64,000 bases of DNA from Sphaerisporangium rufum. Lineage in GTDB: Bacteria > Actinomycetota > Actinomycetes > Streptosporangiales > Streptosporangiaceae. Positions 56,106-64,000 of the stretch are shown here, in pieces. The stretch covers positions 95,201-159,200 of the forward strand of contig NZ_BOOU01000059.1 in assembly GCF_016863395.1 (NCBI RefSeq), in the 5' to 3' direction. Below the pieces are notes generated by a model. The model did not search any database and was not told where the DNA came from. It saw only the letters and a program-made list of their open reading frames with translations. The first letter of the stretch is position 1, and each line of letters opens with the position of its first letter. Made by a program: the position numbers and the translations under genes.

Positions 56106-57023
56106 CTACCGCAGCTTCGGATCGAGCGCGTCGCGTACCGCGTCGCCCAGCATGACCACGCTCAGGATGGTCAGGCTCAGGAACAGCGCCGGGAACAGCA
56201 GCGGCAGCGGGGCCTCCAGGAAGCGGGTCCGCGAGTCGGCGATCATCAGGCCCCAGGAGATCTGCGGGGACTGGATGCCGACGCCGAGGAAGGACAGCGC
56301 CGCCTCGGCGGCGATGAACGCGCCCAGGTTGATCGTGGACACCACGATCACCGGGGCCACCGCGTTCGGCAGGATGTGCCGCAGCATGATCCGGCCGGGA
56401 CCCGCGCCGAGCGCCCGCGCGGCCATCACGTAGTCCTGGTGCTTGGCCGTGATCACCGCGGCTCGCATGATGCGCAGGATCATCGGCCAGGCCAGGATGG
56501 ACAGCGCCAGCACCACGGTGGCGATGCCGGCGTTGTTCCGGCCGATCACCGCGAGGATGAGCAGCGCGCCGAGGATGGACGGGATCGCGAAGAAGATCTC
56601 GGCCACCCGGGACAGGATGATGTCCACCCAGCGTCCGTAATAGCCGGCCAGCAGCCCGAGCGCCCCGCCGACCACGCCGGTCACCAGGGCGCTGACGAAG
56701 CCCACGATGATCGAGACCCGGGCGCCGTGCATGACGCGCGAGTAGACGTCGCAGCCGAGGTTGTCGGTGCCGAACCAGTGCTCGGAGGTGATGCCCTTAC
56801 GGGCGTTCGCCAGGTTGCAGGTGCGCGACTCCACGCCCACGGTGTCGAACAGGCCGGGGAAGGCGGCGATGATGACGAACAGCAGCACCATTCCCGAGCC
56901 GATGAGGAAGACCGGGTTGCGCCGCAGGTCGTACCAGGCGTCCGACCACAGGCTGGCGGACCGCTCCTTGACGTGCTTGGCCGGCTGCACCGGCGCCGCG
57001 GCCGGCAGGGTGTCGTTACTCAT
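56106..57023 (-). CDS. oppC: Oligopeptide ABC transporter permease (OppC/DppC)
   Basis: A 305-aa permease with a cytoplasmic head, an N-terminal helix (NPVFLIGSGMVLLFVIIAA), a large periplasmic-facing stretch and five more helices. The EAA loop around DYVMAARALGAGPGRIMLRHILPN contacts OppD/F. Its ATG overlaps the oppB stop by 8 bp. Confidence 0.92.
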   Translation of the reverse strand: MSNDTLPAAAPVQPAKHVKERSASLWSDAWYDLRRNPVFLIGSGMVLLFVIIAAFPGLFDTVGVESRTCNLANARKGITSEHWFGTDNLGCDVYSRVMHGARVSIIVGFVSALVTGVVGGALGLLAGYYGRWVDIILSRVAEIFFAIPSILGALLILAVIGRNNAGIATVVLALSILAWPMILRIMRAAVITAKHQDYVMAARALGAGPGRIMLRHILPNAVAPVIVVSTINLGAFIAAEAALSFLGVGIQSPQISWGLMIADSRTRFLEAPLPLLFPALFLSLTILSVVMLGDAVRDALDPKLR

Positions 57024-57957
57024 AGCGGATCCTGGGGTCGAGGACGGCGTACAGCAGGTCGACGACGAGGTTGGCCACGATGTAGATCAGGACCAGCACC
57101 GTCACGATGCCGACGACGACGGAGTTCTCGCGCAGGTAGACCGACTGGAACAGCTGCTGGCCGATGCCCGGCAGGTTGAAGATGGCCTCGGTGATGACCG
57201 CGCCGCCCATGAGCGTGCCGAGGTCGGCGCCGAGATAGGTCACCAGGGGGATCAGCGAGTTGCGCAGCGCGTGCCGGCCGAGCACCCGCCGCCGCGGCAG
57301 GCCCTTGGCCACCGCCGTGCGGATGAAGTCGGCGCGCAGCGTCTCCATCAGGCTGGTCCGGGTGAGCCGGGTCAGATACGCGATGGAGACCGTGGCGAGC
57401 ACGAAGCCGGGCAGCAGGTAACTTCGCAGGCCGTCCTGCACGCCGGCGACCGGCAGGATCTGGGTGCCGGTGAGCTGCTTGAGCTTGACACCGATGGCCA
57501 GCTGCAGCACGAAGCCGCTGACCAGGGTGGGGACCGAGACGAGCAGCAGGCTGAAGGCCAGGATGGCCTTGTCCTCCCAGCCGCCGCGGCGCAGCGCGGC
57601 CCAGAAGCCGAACAGGACGCCGACGATCGCCTCGATGATGAGGGCGGTCGCCGCGAGCTTGAACGTGACCTGGAACTTGCCCTCGAAGATGGTCGAGACG
57701 GGCAGTCCGCGGAAGGTCTGGCCGAAATCGCCGGAGAAGATGTCCCGGACGTAGTAGCCGTACCGCACGATCAGCGGGTCGTTCAGGTGGAACTGTTCCC
57801 TCAGTGCCGCCGCGAAGACCGGGTCGACCCGCCGGTCACCGGCCAGCGCCTGCACCGGATCACCCGGCAGCGCGTACACGATGGCGAAGATGAGGAAAGT
57901 GGTGCCCAGCAACACAGGGATCGCCTGGAGCAGGCGCCGGATGATGTAGCGGCCCAT
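57016..57957 (-). CDS. oppB: Oligopeptide ABC transporter permease (OppB/DppB)
   Basis: A 313-aa permease with about six spans. The opening YIIRRLLQAIPVLLGTTFLIF and the EAA loop FIRTAVAKGLPRRRVLGRHALRN are typical. It forms the channel with OppC. A hairpin region lies between it and the upstream oppA. Confidence 0.92.
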   Translation of the reverse strand: MGRYIIRRLLQAIPVLLGTTFLIFAIVYALPGDPVQALAGDRRVDPVFAAALREQFHLNDPLIVRYGYYVRDIFSGDFGQTFRGLPVSTIFEGKFQVTFKLAATALIIEAIVGVLFGFWAALRRGGWEDKAILAFSLLLVSVPTLVSGFVLQLAIGVKLKQLTGTQILPVAGVQDGLRSYLLPGFVLATVSIAYLTRLTRTSLMETLRADFIRTAVAKGLPRRRVLGRHALRNSLIPLVTYLGADLGTLMGGAVITEAIFNLPGIGQQLFQSVYLRENSVVVGIVTVLVLIYIVANLVVDLLYAVLDPRIRYE

Positions 57958-57978
57958 TCAATCTCCCGGATCATCACA

Positions 57979-58012
57979 AAGGGCAGCCCGCCGCAACCTG
58001 TGGGCTGCCCTT
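57979..58012 (-). terminator. Stem-loop between oppA and oppB
   Basis: AAGGGCAGCCC and GGGCTGCCCTT form an 11-bp perfect stem with a 12-nt loop. Placed just after the binding-protein gene it probably lowers readthrough or stabilises oppA mRNA. Confidence 0.7.
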
Positions 58013-58014
58013 CT

Positions 58015-58032
58015 GGGGTGGCCGGCCACCCC
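58015..58032 (-). terminator. Second palindrome between oppA and oppB
   Basis: An 18-bp perfect palindrome (GGGGTGGCC/GGCCACCCC) right next to the first stem. The two form a tandem hairpin in the oppA-oppB gap. Confidence 0.6.
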
Positions 58033-58072
58033 GGGCGATTTGAATGTATCCGACCGCCCGGGGTGGTCGACG

Positions 58073-59722
58073 TCAGGCCCGCTCGACGTTGAAGAGGTCG
58101 ATCCGCTCGAACGGGTCGATCTTCACGTTCTTCACGTGCTGCGAGTAGGCACCATTGGTCTGGTAGAAGTAGACCGGGATGTAGGGCAGCTCCTTGAGGA
58201 TCATGTCATCGGCCTGCTGGTAGAACTTGATGCCCTCTTCCAGCGAGTTGGCCGCGTCGCCCTTGGTCACCAGCTCGTCGAACTTCTTGTCGCTGAACTC
58301 CGAGTAGTTCGAGCTGCCGCCGGTGCCGTACTGCGGGCGCAGGTAGTTCTCCGGGGACGGGTAGTCCATCAGCCACGCCATGCGGAAGGCGCCGGACCAC
58401 TTCCTGTCGCCGAGGTCGTCGAGGATGGAGGCGAACTTCTCGACGGGCTTCGGCGTCACCTCGACGCCCAGGTTGGTGCGCAGGTTGTTGGCGACGGCCT
58501 CGATCCACTCCTTGTGGCCGCCGTCGGCGTTGTAGCCGAGCTCGATCGGGCCCATCTTGCCGCCGCCGGCCGAGTCGAACAGCTGCTTGGCCTTGGCCGG
58601 GTCGTAGGTGCAGGCCTCACCGCAGGCGCCCTGGCGGTACCCGGAGACGACCGGGCTGATCAGGTCGTCGGCCGGGACACGGGTGCCGGAGAAGACCTGC
58701 TCGGTGATCGTCTTACGGTCGATCGCCATGGAGATCGCCTTGCGGACGTCCGCGTTCTTGGCGTACTCGGCACCGCTCTTGGTCGGGAAGCCGATGTAGC
58801 CGATGCCCGAGGACGGCTGCTCGATGTAGCGGTCGCCGAACTCGTTCTTGGCGGTGGCGATGCCCTCCGGCGGCAGCTGGTCCATGATGTCCAGGTTGCC
58901 GGCCCGCAGGTCGTTGAACGCGGTGCTCAGGTCGGTGTAGATCTTGAAGTCGACCGCGTCGATCTTGGCCTTGCCCTCCTTGAAGGCGTCGTCCCGGACC
59001 AGCGAGATGGTCTGGTCGGAGCCGCGCTTCCAGGGCTTGGAGATCTTGAAGGGGCCGTTGCCGACGGGGTTGCCCCCGTAGTCGGCCTTCAGCTTGCCCT
59101 CGGACTCGAAGGCGGCCTTGGGGAGGGGGTAGAAGGCGGTGTAGCCGAGCATCGTCGGGAAGCCGGAGAAGGGGTTCTTCAGCTTCACGGTGAAGGTCTT
59201 GTCGTCGACGACCTTCAGGCCCTTGAGCGTGGTCGCGGTCGCGGTCTTGCCCTCGCCCGGGTTCAGCTCGTCGTAGCCCTCGACGCTGCCGAAGAAGTAG
59301 TTGCCCTCCTGGGCGTTGGCGCCGTTGGCCGTGTAGTTCCAGGAGTCGACGAAGTTCTGGGCGACGACGGGCTCACCGTTGTGCCACTTGTAGCCGTCCT
59401 TGAGCTTGACGGTCCACGTCGTCTGGTCGTCGGACTCGATCGACTCGGCGACGCGGTTGTACGGCTTCTTCTCGGCGTCGTAGTCCACCAGGCCGACGAA
59501 CAGCGCGTTCAGCACCTCGGCGCCGCTGCTCTCCGTGGTGTTGCCCGGAATCAGGTCGTGCTGAGGCTCGGCGATCTCGACCCGTACCGCGTTGGGGTTG
59601 CCACCCGCGGCCGTCGCGCCGGCACCGGTGCCGGACGAATCGCTGCTCCCGCCACATGCAGCGACCGCCAGCGCCAGCAAAGCGGTCCCGGCGACGATCT
59701 GTGCGCCCTTGGTCACACGCAT
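58073..59722 (-). CDS. oppA: Oligopeptide-binding lipoprotein (SBP family 5)
   Basis: A 549-aa solute-binding protein. The signal peptide ends in a lipobox LAVAAC (Cys ~ residue 23). Family-5 marks include NPNAVRVEIAEPQHDLIP, KDGYKWHNGEPV, NPVGNGPFKI and DVRKAISMAIDRKTI. It captures peptides outside the membrane and delivers them to OppBC. GGAGG lies upstream of ATG. Its own promoter precedes it and hairpins follow. Confidence 0.93.
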   Translation of the reverse strand: MRVTKGAQIVAGTALLALAVAACGGSSDSSGTGAGATAAGGNPNAVRVEIAEPQHDLIPGNTTESSGAEVLNALFVGLVDYDAEKKPYNRVAESIESDDQTTWTVKLKDGYKWHNGEPVVAQNFVDSWNYTANGANAQEGNYFFGSVEGYDELNPGEGKTATATTLKGLKVVDDKTFTVKLKNPFSGFPTMLGYTAFYPLPKAAFESEGKLKADYGGNPVGNGPFKISKPWKRGSDQTISLVRDDAFKEGKAKIDAVDFKIYTDLSTAFNDLRAGNLDIMDQLPPEGIATAKNEFGDRYIEQPSSGIGYIGFPTKSGAEYAKNADVRKAISMAIDRKTITEQVFSGTRVPADDLISPVVSGYRQGACGEACTYDPAKAKQLFDSAGGGKMGPIELGYNADGGHKEWIEAVANNLRTNLGVEVTPKPVEKFASILDDLGDRKWSGAFRMAWLMDYPSPENYLRPQYGTGGSSNYSEFSDKKFDELVTKGDAANSLEEGIKFYQQADDMILKELPYIPVYFYQTNGAYSQHVKNVKIDPFERIDLFNVERA

Positions 59723-59953
59723 CGTGGATTAATCCTCCCTCTAAGGTAGGCGCTCGACTGAACGATCATGCCGGGGGACGCCTCCGAGGGATCCGTCCCC
59801 GGAGCACGCAGACATGCACAAATCAGTCGACGCCCTGCCAGTTGACCGCGAGCATCCCTCACCACTCCTCACCAGCGAGTCTCCGGTGTATTGCAGTTCG
59901 GTCACACGTGGTCCTGCTGGACGTCACACGCATACCAACTAGGCTGGTCGATA

Positions 59954-59970
59954 ATGCCTTGATAAGGCAT
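59954..59970. promoter_or_regulatory. 17-bp palindromic operator candidate
   Basis: ATGCCTT-GAT-AAGGCAT has perfect 7-bp arms and overlaps the -35 hexamer of the promoter at 59959-59987, a usual position for repressor binding. Confidence 0.5.
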
Positions 59971-59987
59971 AAAGGTGCCACTAAGGT
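59959..59987 (+). promoter_or_regulatory. + strand promoter overlapping the palindrome
   Basis: TTGATA (59959-59964), a 17-nt spacer and TAAGGT (59982-59987). It would read toward the Wzm gene with a leader of about 170 nt. Confidence 0.45.
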
Positions 59988-60152
59988 ACACACACCCGGA
60001 GAGTGGTCGCGCCCCCCGACGCGTGCGCCGGTACGGCACGGCGTGTTCCGCTAGCTGCGACGACGCCGCGCGATGCCCTTTGACCGCGCTTGCCCGCTCA
60101 TGAACGCCGGCGGACGGGCCGCACCGCAGGCGTCTCATTCACCCGGATCCAA

Positions 60153-60158
60153 TAGAGT
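60153..60158 (+). promoter_or_regulatory. -10 element for leaderless Wzm gene
   Basis: TAGAGT lies 7 nt before ATG 60166. Confidence 0.45.
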
Positions 60159-60165
60159 CCATGCC

Positions 60166-61125
60166 ATGAGTCAGCCGGAATCCGCTGTCGCGGACTCCCG
60201 GGCGGGCGACCGGGCGGGCGGCTCCTCCCCAGGCGGGAAGGAATCGCTGTCCGCGCTCGCCGAACGCCACGGGTTGCGACGTGCCATCGCACGTCCCAGT
60301 CTGCCTGTCTACCTGCGCCAGCTCTGGGACAGGCGGCACTTCGTCTTCACGTACGCCACATCGCGTAACGTCTCGAAGTACTCCAACTCCGCACTCGGCC
60401 AGCTGTGGCAGGTGCTGACCCCGCTGCTCAACGCCGCGGTCTACTACCTGATGTTCGGCCTGATCCTCGGGCAGAAGAAGGACCTGACGAACTACACCGC
60501 CTTCCTGATCACCGGGGTGTTCGTCTTCGGCTACACCCAGCGGTCGATCACCGGCGGCGCCAAGTCCATCTCCGGCCACCTGTCGCTGATCCGCGCCCTG
60601 CACTTCCCGCGGGCCGCGCTGCCGCTGGCCTACACCATCCAGGAGTTCCAGCAGCTCGCCATCTCGATGGGCGTGCTGTCGGTGATCGTGCTGCTCACCG
60701 ACGAGCCGATCACCTGGATGTGGCTGCTGATCCCGTTCGCGCTGCTGCTGCAGACGGTGTTCAACGTGGGGATGAGCCTGCTGCTGGCCCGGGTCGGCGC
60801 CTTCGTCCGGGACATGAACCAGTTGCTGCCGTTCATCCTGCGCACCTGGCTCTACACCTCCGGCGTCTTCTTCAGCATCCCGGCCCGGATGAAGGACGCG
60901 CCCGACTGGGCGCGCTTCCTGCTGGAGTTCAACCCGCCGTCGGTCTTCATCGACATCATGCGCCACCTGCTGGTCGAGTCCTACTCGAAGGACCTCGCCG
61001 CCCACGGGTATCCGCACGCCGACCTGCCCCGACTGTGGCTATACGCTGGCTTCTGGGCCGCGGTCGCGCTGATCGGCGGTTTCTGGTACTTCTGGCGGGC
61101 CGAGGAGAGGTATGGCCGTGGCTGA
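60166..61125 (+). CDS. ABC-2 polysaccharide/teichoic acid export permease (Wzm/TagG-like)
   Basis: A 319-aa permease. After a ~55-residue disordered head come six hydrophobic helices; KYSNSALGQLWQVLTPLLNA is the typical pre-helix motif of the family, and FLLEFNPPSVFIDIMRHLLV lies before the last helix. It moves a lipid-linked glycan across the membrane together with the downstream ATPase, whose start it overlaps by 14 bp. Confidence 0.85.
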   Translation: MSQPESAVADSRAGDRAGGSSPGGKESLSALAERHGLRRAIARPSLPVYLRQLWDRRHFVFTYATSRNVSKYSNSALGQLWQVLTPLLNAAVYYLMFGLILGQKKDLTNYTAFLITGVFVFGYTQRSITGGAKSISGHLSLIRALHFPRAALPLAYTIQEFQQLAISMGVLSVIVLLTDEPITWMWLLIPFALLLQTVFNVGMSLLLARVGAFVRDMNQLLPFILRTWLYTSGVFFSIPARMKDAPDWARFLLEFNPPSVFIDIMRHLLVESYSKDLAAHGYPHADLPRLWLYAGFWAAVALIGGFWYFWRAEERYGRG

Positions 61126-61972
61126 GCTGACCAAGGAGCCGTCCCGGATGGCCCATCCATATGACGAGACGCCGCAGCCCGCGGCCGCCGCTCCGGCGCC
61201 CGTGGAGGCCGCTGCGGAGGCCGCCCCGGCCAGTACGCCCACCGTGATCGTCGACGACCTGCACATCGTGTACCGGGTCTACGGCGCGGCCAGCGCGGCG
61301 GAGAAGGGCAACGCCGCCAACGCCCTGCTGCGCATCCTCCGGCGGCAGGGCCGGCCGCAGATGAAGGAGGTGCACGCCATCAAGGGCGTGTCCTTCGTGG
61401 CCCACCACGGCGACGCCATCGGCGTCATCGGCCGCAACGGCTCGGGCAAGTCGACGCTGCTGCGCGCCATCGCCGGGCTGCTGCCTCCGCACAAGGGCGC
61501 CGTCTACACCGACGGCCAGCCCTCGCTGCTCGGCGTGAACGCGGCACTGATGAGGGAGCTCACCGGCGAGCGCAACGTGGTGCTCGGCTGCTACGCCATG
61601 GGCATGACACCGGCCCAGGTCCGCGAGAAGTACGACGAGATCGTGGAGTTCTCCGGCATCGGGGAGTTCGTCCAGTTCCCCATGTCCACCTACTCCTCCG
61701 GCATGGGCGCGCGGCTGCGGTTCGCCATCGCCTCGGCCAAGGCGCACGACGTGCTGCTCATCGACGAGGCGCTGGCCACCGGCGACCGCGACTTCAAGCG
61801 CAAGAGCCAGGAGCGCATCCAGCAGATGCGCAAGGAGGCCGGCACGGTCTTCCTGGTGGCGCACAACCTCGACGTCATCGAGGAGACCTGCAACCGGGTG
61901 ATCTGGCTGCACAAGGGCAAGATCAAGATGGACGGCGACCCGGCCACGGTGCTGGCCGCCTACAACTCCTGA
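61112..61972 (+). CDS. ABC polysaccharide export ATPase (Wzt/TagH-like)
   Basis: A 286-aa ATPase. A ~45-residue Ala/Pro-rich head precedes Walker A GRNGSGKST, TYSSGMGARLRFAIAS (divergent signature, as is usual in Wzt/TagH), Walker B VLLIDEALATGD and H-loop FLVAHNL. There is no C-terminal sugar-binding domain. GGAG precedes ATG 61112. The pair stands alone, without glycosyltransferases, so its cargo cannot be named. Confidence 0.88.
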   Translation: MAVAELTKEPSRMAHPYDETPQPAAAAPAPVEAAAEAAPASTPTVIVDDLHIVYRVYGAASAAEKGNAANALLRILRRQGRPQMKEVHAIKGVSFVAHHGDAIGVIGRNGSGKSTLLRAIAGLLPPHKGAVYTDGQPSLLGVNAALMRELTGERNVVLGCYAMGMTPAQVREKYDEIVEFSGIGEFVQFPMSTYSSGMGARLRFAIASAKAHDVLLIDEALATGDRDFKRKSQERIQQMRKEAGTVFLVAHNLDVIEETCNRVIWLHKGKIKMDGDPATVLAAYNS

Positions 61973-62020
61973 TCTCCGGGCGGGCCGCCGCGGCGGCCTG
62001 ATCCGACCCGTAGCGGGCAG

Positions 62021-62050
62021 GATGGAAGGCGTTCGAGAACGCCTTCCATC
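62021..62050 (+). promoter_or_regulatory. 30-bp palindrome directly before the PEBP ribosome site
   Basis: GATGGAAGGCGTT pairs perfectly with AACGCCTTCCATC around CGAG (13-bp arms). The ribosome-binding GGAGG starts at the next base (62051), so folding or a protein bound here would affect initiation. It could also end transcription of the Wzt gene. Confidence 0.55.
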
Positions 62051-62061
62051 GGAGGTTCATC

Positions 62062-62595
62062 GTGGCCAACCAGCCACCGGTCCCCTATGACCACCTTCCC
62101 GCCGTCCCGGCGCTCGGCGTGGAGAGCGAGGACGTCGCCGACGGCCGGACGCTGTCCGACGACCACGTGTTCGACGGCTGGGGCATGACCGGGCAGAACA
62201 TCTCGCCGCACCTGCGCTGGTCCGGTGCGCCCGAGGGCACCAGGAGCTACGCGGTCACCTGCTTCGACCCCGACGCGCCCACCGGCTCGGGCTTCTGGCA
62301 CTGGATGCTCTACGACATCCCGGCCGACGTCACCGAACTACCGCGCGGGGCCGGCGGAGGAGAGAAGAAGGGCCTGCCCGAGGGCGCCGTTCTCGGCCCC
62401 ACCGACTACGGCACCCGCGAGTACGGCGGCGCCGCGCCGCCGCCCGGCCCGCCGCACCGGTACATCTTCGCGGTGCACGCGCTCGGCGTGGAGAGGCTGG
62501 ACGTCCCGGCGGGCGCGACCTCGGCGGTGGTCGGCTTCAACATCGTCGCGAACACGCTCGCCCGCGGCTACATCACATCGATCTACGGGACCTGA
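62062..62595 (+). CDS. YbhB/PEBP-family protein
   Basis: A 177-aa phosphatidylethanolamine-binding-protein fold. [38 protein letters not shown] is the ligand-pocket region with the usual Asp-Pro-Asp-Ala-Pro and His-Trp, and [20 protein letters not shown] the second signature. GTG 62062 follows GGAGG. Function in bacteria is unknown; kinase inhibition is known only for eukaryotic members. Confidence 0.87.
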   Translation: MANQPPVPYDHLPAVPALGVESEDVADGRTLSDDHVFDGWGMTGQNISPHLRWSGAPEGTRSYAVTCFDPDAPTGSGFWHWMLYDIPADVTELPRGAGGGEKKGLPEGAVLGPTDYGTREYGGAAPPPGPPHRYIFAVHALGVERLDVPAGATSAVVGFNIVANTLARGYITSIYGT

Positions 62596-62646
62596 CCGGG
62601 CCGCGCGACACACCGTACAGAATCCGGGAAACGGGCGGTGAATGAG

Positions 62647-62676
62647 CTGACACCGTGACCACGGTTCCATTATGAT
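62647..62676 (+). promoter_or_regulatory. Promoter of the SOS-box mini gene
   Basis: CTGACA (62647-62652), an 18-nt spacer and TATGAT (62671-62676), close to consensus. Confidence 0.6.
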
Positions 62677-62692
62677 TCGAACGTAGATTCGA
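62677..62692. promoter_or_regulatory. LexA SOS box
   Basis: TCGAACGTAGATTCGA matches the actinobacterial SOS box TCGAAC-N4-GTTCGA in all but one base. It abuts the -10 element, so LexA would block the start of transcription. Confidence 0.7.
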
Positions 62693-62707
62693 GTCGAGGG
62701 AACCGTG

Positions 62708-62887
62708 ATGGAGTGGGGGTGCGGGGTGCGAGAGCTGGCGACCGCCATCGATCTCCTGTCCGCGGAGGACCCGTCGGACGTCCCGCGCGGCCAGCTCGCC
62801 GAGCAGCTCATCGAGCTGCACTGGCAGATGGCCAGGCTGCAGGCCCAGATCGCCCGGCGCACCTACGTGCGCGCCCCGGGCGCCTGA
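62708..62887 (+). CDS. 59-residue DUF222-N-terminus-like protein, SOS-controlled
   Basis: The frame reads VRELATAIDLLSAEDPSD, then LAEQLIELHWQMARLQAQIA, an alpha-helical pattern like the first part of DUF222/13E12 HNH-endonuclease proteins as I recall them. GAGGG with 7-nt spacing favours ATG 62708 over GTG 62705. The rest of such a protein (and the HNH motif) is missing. It may be a truncated member or a small LexA-controlled protein in its own right. Confidence 0.55.
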   Translation: MEWGCGVRELATAIDLLSAEDPSDVPRGQLAEQLIELHWQMARLQAQIARRTYVRAPGA

Positions 62888-62919
62888 GGGCCGCCCCGTC
62901 CGCTCACCGCCGCCCGGGG

Positions 62920-62943
62920 CGGCGGGCGTTCGAACGCCCGCCG
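62920..62943. terminator. 24-bp perfect palindrome after the mini gene
   Basis: CGGCGGGCGTT joined to AACGCCCGCCG around a central CG. It is a self-complementary stem, probably a terminator for the SOS gene. Confidence 0.5.
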
Positions 62944-62971
62944 TTCGAGGCACCCGCCGTTCGAACAGCCG

Positions 62972-63013
62972 CGGCCGGGCGGGCGCCCCGTCCGCGGGGC
63001 GTCCGCCCGGCCG
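62972..63013. terminator. Strong hairpin between the SOS gene and the radical SAM gene
   Basis: CGGCCGGGCGG pairs with CCGCCCGGCCG (11 bp), with an inner GCCCC/GGGGC stem. It lies between convergent genes and suits a bidirectional terminator. Confidence 0.65.
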
Positions 63014-63045
63014 TTCGGCGTCCCGCCGTCGCGAGCCCGGCCGCC

Positions 63046-64000
63046 TCACCCGCCGGGCCCGGCCGGCTGGAAGGGGAACCGGCCGGCGAAGGCCGGGCGC
63101 AGCTGGTCCAGCCACACCGCCTCCGGGTCGTACTCGGCGAAGAACGGGCGGCCCACCAGGGCCGGGTCCCGCGCCTGGATGAGGTGCAGCACGAACACCC
63201 GGCGACCCGCCACCTCGGCGACGCCGTCCACGCACACCTTCCCCGGGGTCGCCGACATCGACGGCCCGCGTACCGTACGGCACAGCCCGGACACCGCGGC
63301 GTGCGCGTCCCGGAAGATTTCGTGTGCCCGGGCGAGCGGCACCGCGAAGTAGTCACGCGGGCCGGTGTCCCGTTCGACGAACATGTAGTACGGCACCATG
63401 CCGAGCGCGTGCTGCTCGCGCCACATCCGAGCCCAGGTCGCCGCCTCGTCGTTCACCGACCGGATCAGCGGCGCCTGGGTGCGGATCACCGCCCCGGTGT
63501 CGCGGATCGCCCGCACCGCCGTCCGGGCGACTCCGGGCGACAACTCGCGGGGATGCGAGAAGTGCGCCATGAACGCCAGGTTGCGGCCGGACTCCACCAC
63601 GGTGGAGAACAGCCGCAGCAGGTCGGCGGCGTCCGGGTCGGCGGTGAAGCGGGCCGGCCAGTAGGCCAGTGCCTTGCTGCCGATCCGGATCGACTCCAGT
63701 TGCCCCAGTTCCAGCAGCGGCTCGACGTACCGCCGGAGCACCGCGGTACTCATGATCATCGGATCGCCACCGGTGAACAGCACGCTGGTCACCTCGGGGT
63801 GGGCGCGCACGTACTCGACCAGCGCACCGGGGTCGCCGGAGGCCATCTTCAGGTCGGGCTCCCCGACGAACTGCGCCCACCGGAAGCAGTAGGTGCAGTA
63901 CGCGTGGCACGTCTGCCCCTGCCGGGGGAAGAAGAGCACGGTCTCGGGGTACTTGTGCTGCATGCCGGGGACCGTCTCGCCGTCGAGCCTCGGCGCGTTG
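63046..64000 (-). CDS. KamA-family radical SAM protein (lysine 2,3-aminomutase-like), 5' end cut
   Basis: The visible 318 residues include NAPRLDGETVPGMQHKY, the iron-sulfur cluster motif CHAYCTYC (CxxxCxxC), RWAQFVGEPD, FTGGDPMIM (GGDP), SHPREL and a C-terminal part ending GRFPFQPAGPGG. This is the architecture of the lysine-2,3-aminomutase family; many actinobacterial members act on other substrates. The frame runs off the window at 64000, so the start is outside. Confidence 0.85.
   Translation of the reverse strand, partial: NAPRLDGETVPGMQHKYPETVLFFPRQGQTCHAYCTYCFRWAQFVGEPDLKMASGDPGALVEYVRAHPEVTSVLFTGGDPMIMSTAVLRRYVEPLLELGQLESIRIGSKALAYWPARFTADPDAADLLRLFSTVVESGRNLAFMAHFSHPRELSPGVARTAVRAIRDTGAVIRTQAPLIRSVNDEAATWARMWREQHALGMVPYYMFVERDTGPRDYFAVPLARAHEIFRDAHAAVSGLCRTVRGPSMSATPGKVCVDGVAEVAGRRVFVLHLIQARDPALVGRPFFAEYDPEAVWLDQLRPAFAGRFPFQPAGPGG

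Larger units (their letters stand above)
59723..60165. other. Divergent promoter region of oppA and the Wzm gene
   Basis: About 440 bp. TACCTT on the - strand (near 59740) may serve oppA. A + strand promoter overlapping a palindrome lies at 59954-59987, and the leaderless -10 of the Wzm gene at 60153. A 42-codon GC-rich + strand frame near 60073 is not convincing as a gene. Confidence 0.45.

Noticed and set aside
62920..62943. Palindrome containing TTCGAA considered as a second LexA box
   Set aside because: The arms do not fit TCGAAC-N4-GTTCGA; it has no spacer and looks like a terminator stem.

Overview
The window is chromosomal DNA from a high-GC actinomycete. A Streptosporangiales/Thermomonosporaceae (Actinomadura-like) host fits best. 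The evidence is very GC-rich third codon positions with many GTG and TTG starts, an Scr1-type regulator with DUF397 proteins, a CIRCE-controlled stand-alone groEL, and two gene blocks that I recall as conserved in actinobacteria. The genus is inference. I saw no rRNA, tRNA, CRISPR array, IS element or prophage.

Layout. 1-8.3 kb: end of a histidine kinase, a WYL regulator divergent from a short UvrA-like ATPase, an HlyD-type adaptor with a giant Pro/Thr/Gly insert, a VOC protein, an Rpn-family nuclease-like protein and a 27-residue membrane peptide. 8.3-13.6 kb: thpR, a marR-MFS pair with its operator, an araC/VOC pair, a small secreted Cys protein and a decayed ATPase. 13.7-29.9 kb: a conserved core block (NCS2 permease, DUF2530, sacsin/Hsp90-type ATPase, DUF3027, MFS, cold-shock CspB-like, HAD phosphatase, HAAS-domain protein, helicase-associated protein, DUF4190 protein, XPB helicase). 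30-44.3 kb: accessory DNA with HelD/HelR-like RNA polymerase motor ATPase, a DUF4143 remnant, an anti-sigma-type ATPase, an AT-richer Scr1/DUF397 cassette ending in a recombination scar, GNAT, an NYN ribonuclease, DUF2306, two TetR genes, DUF998, an FAD monooxygenase and an ECF sigma factor with PPOX and alpha/beta hydrolase genes. 44.3-53.2 kb: second core block (groEL, cold-shock protein, sulfur carrier MetO, threonine-synthase-like MetM under a SAM-I riboswitch, ECF sigma, otsA, otsB, DUF3263, SAM hydrolase). 53.5-64 kb: a Gly/Tyr-rich secreted protein, a five-gene oligopeptide ABC transporter, a Wzm/Wzt-type exporter, a PEBP protein, an SOS-box-controlled mini gene and a KamA-type radical SAM enzyme cut by the window end.

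How the genes work together. The most informative unit is the SAM-I riboswitch followed by a threonine-synthase-like PLP enzyme and a C-terminal Gly-Gly sulfur carrier. This is the arrangement of the MetM/MetO homocysteine pathway I recall for Streptomyces, and a SAM hydrolase lies about 4 kb away. OtsA and OtsB make trehalose. Tandem CIRCE elements place groEL under HrcA. A recurrent signal also runs through the window: at least twelve genes have TANNNT exactly 6-7 nt before the start codon, which predicts leaderless mRNAs and decides several starts.
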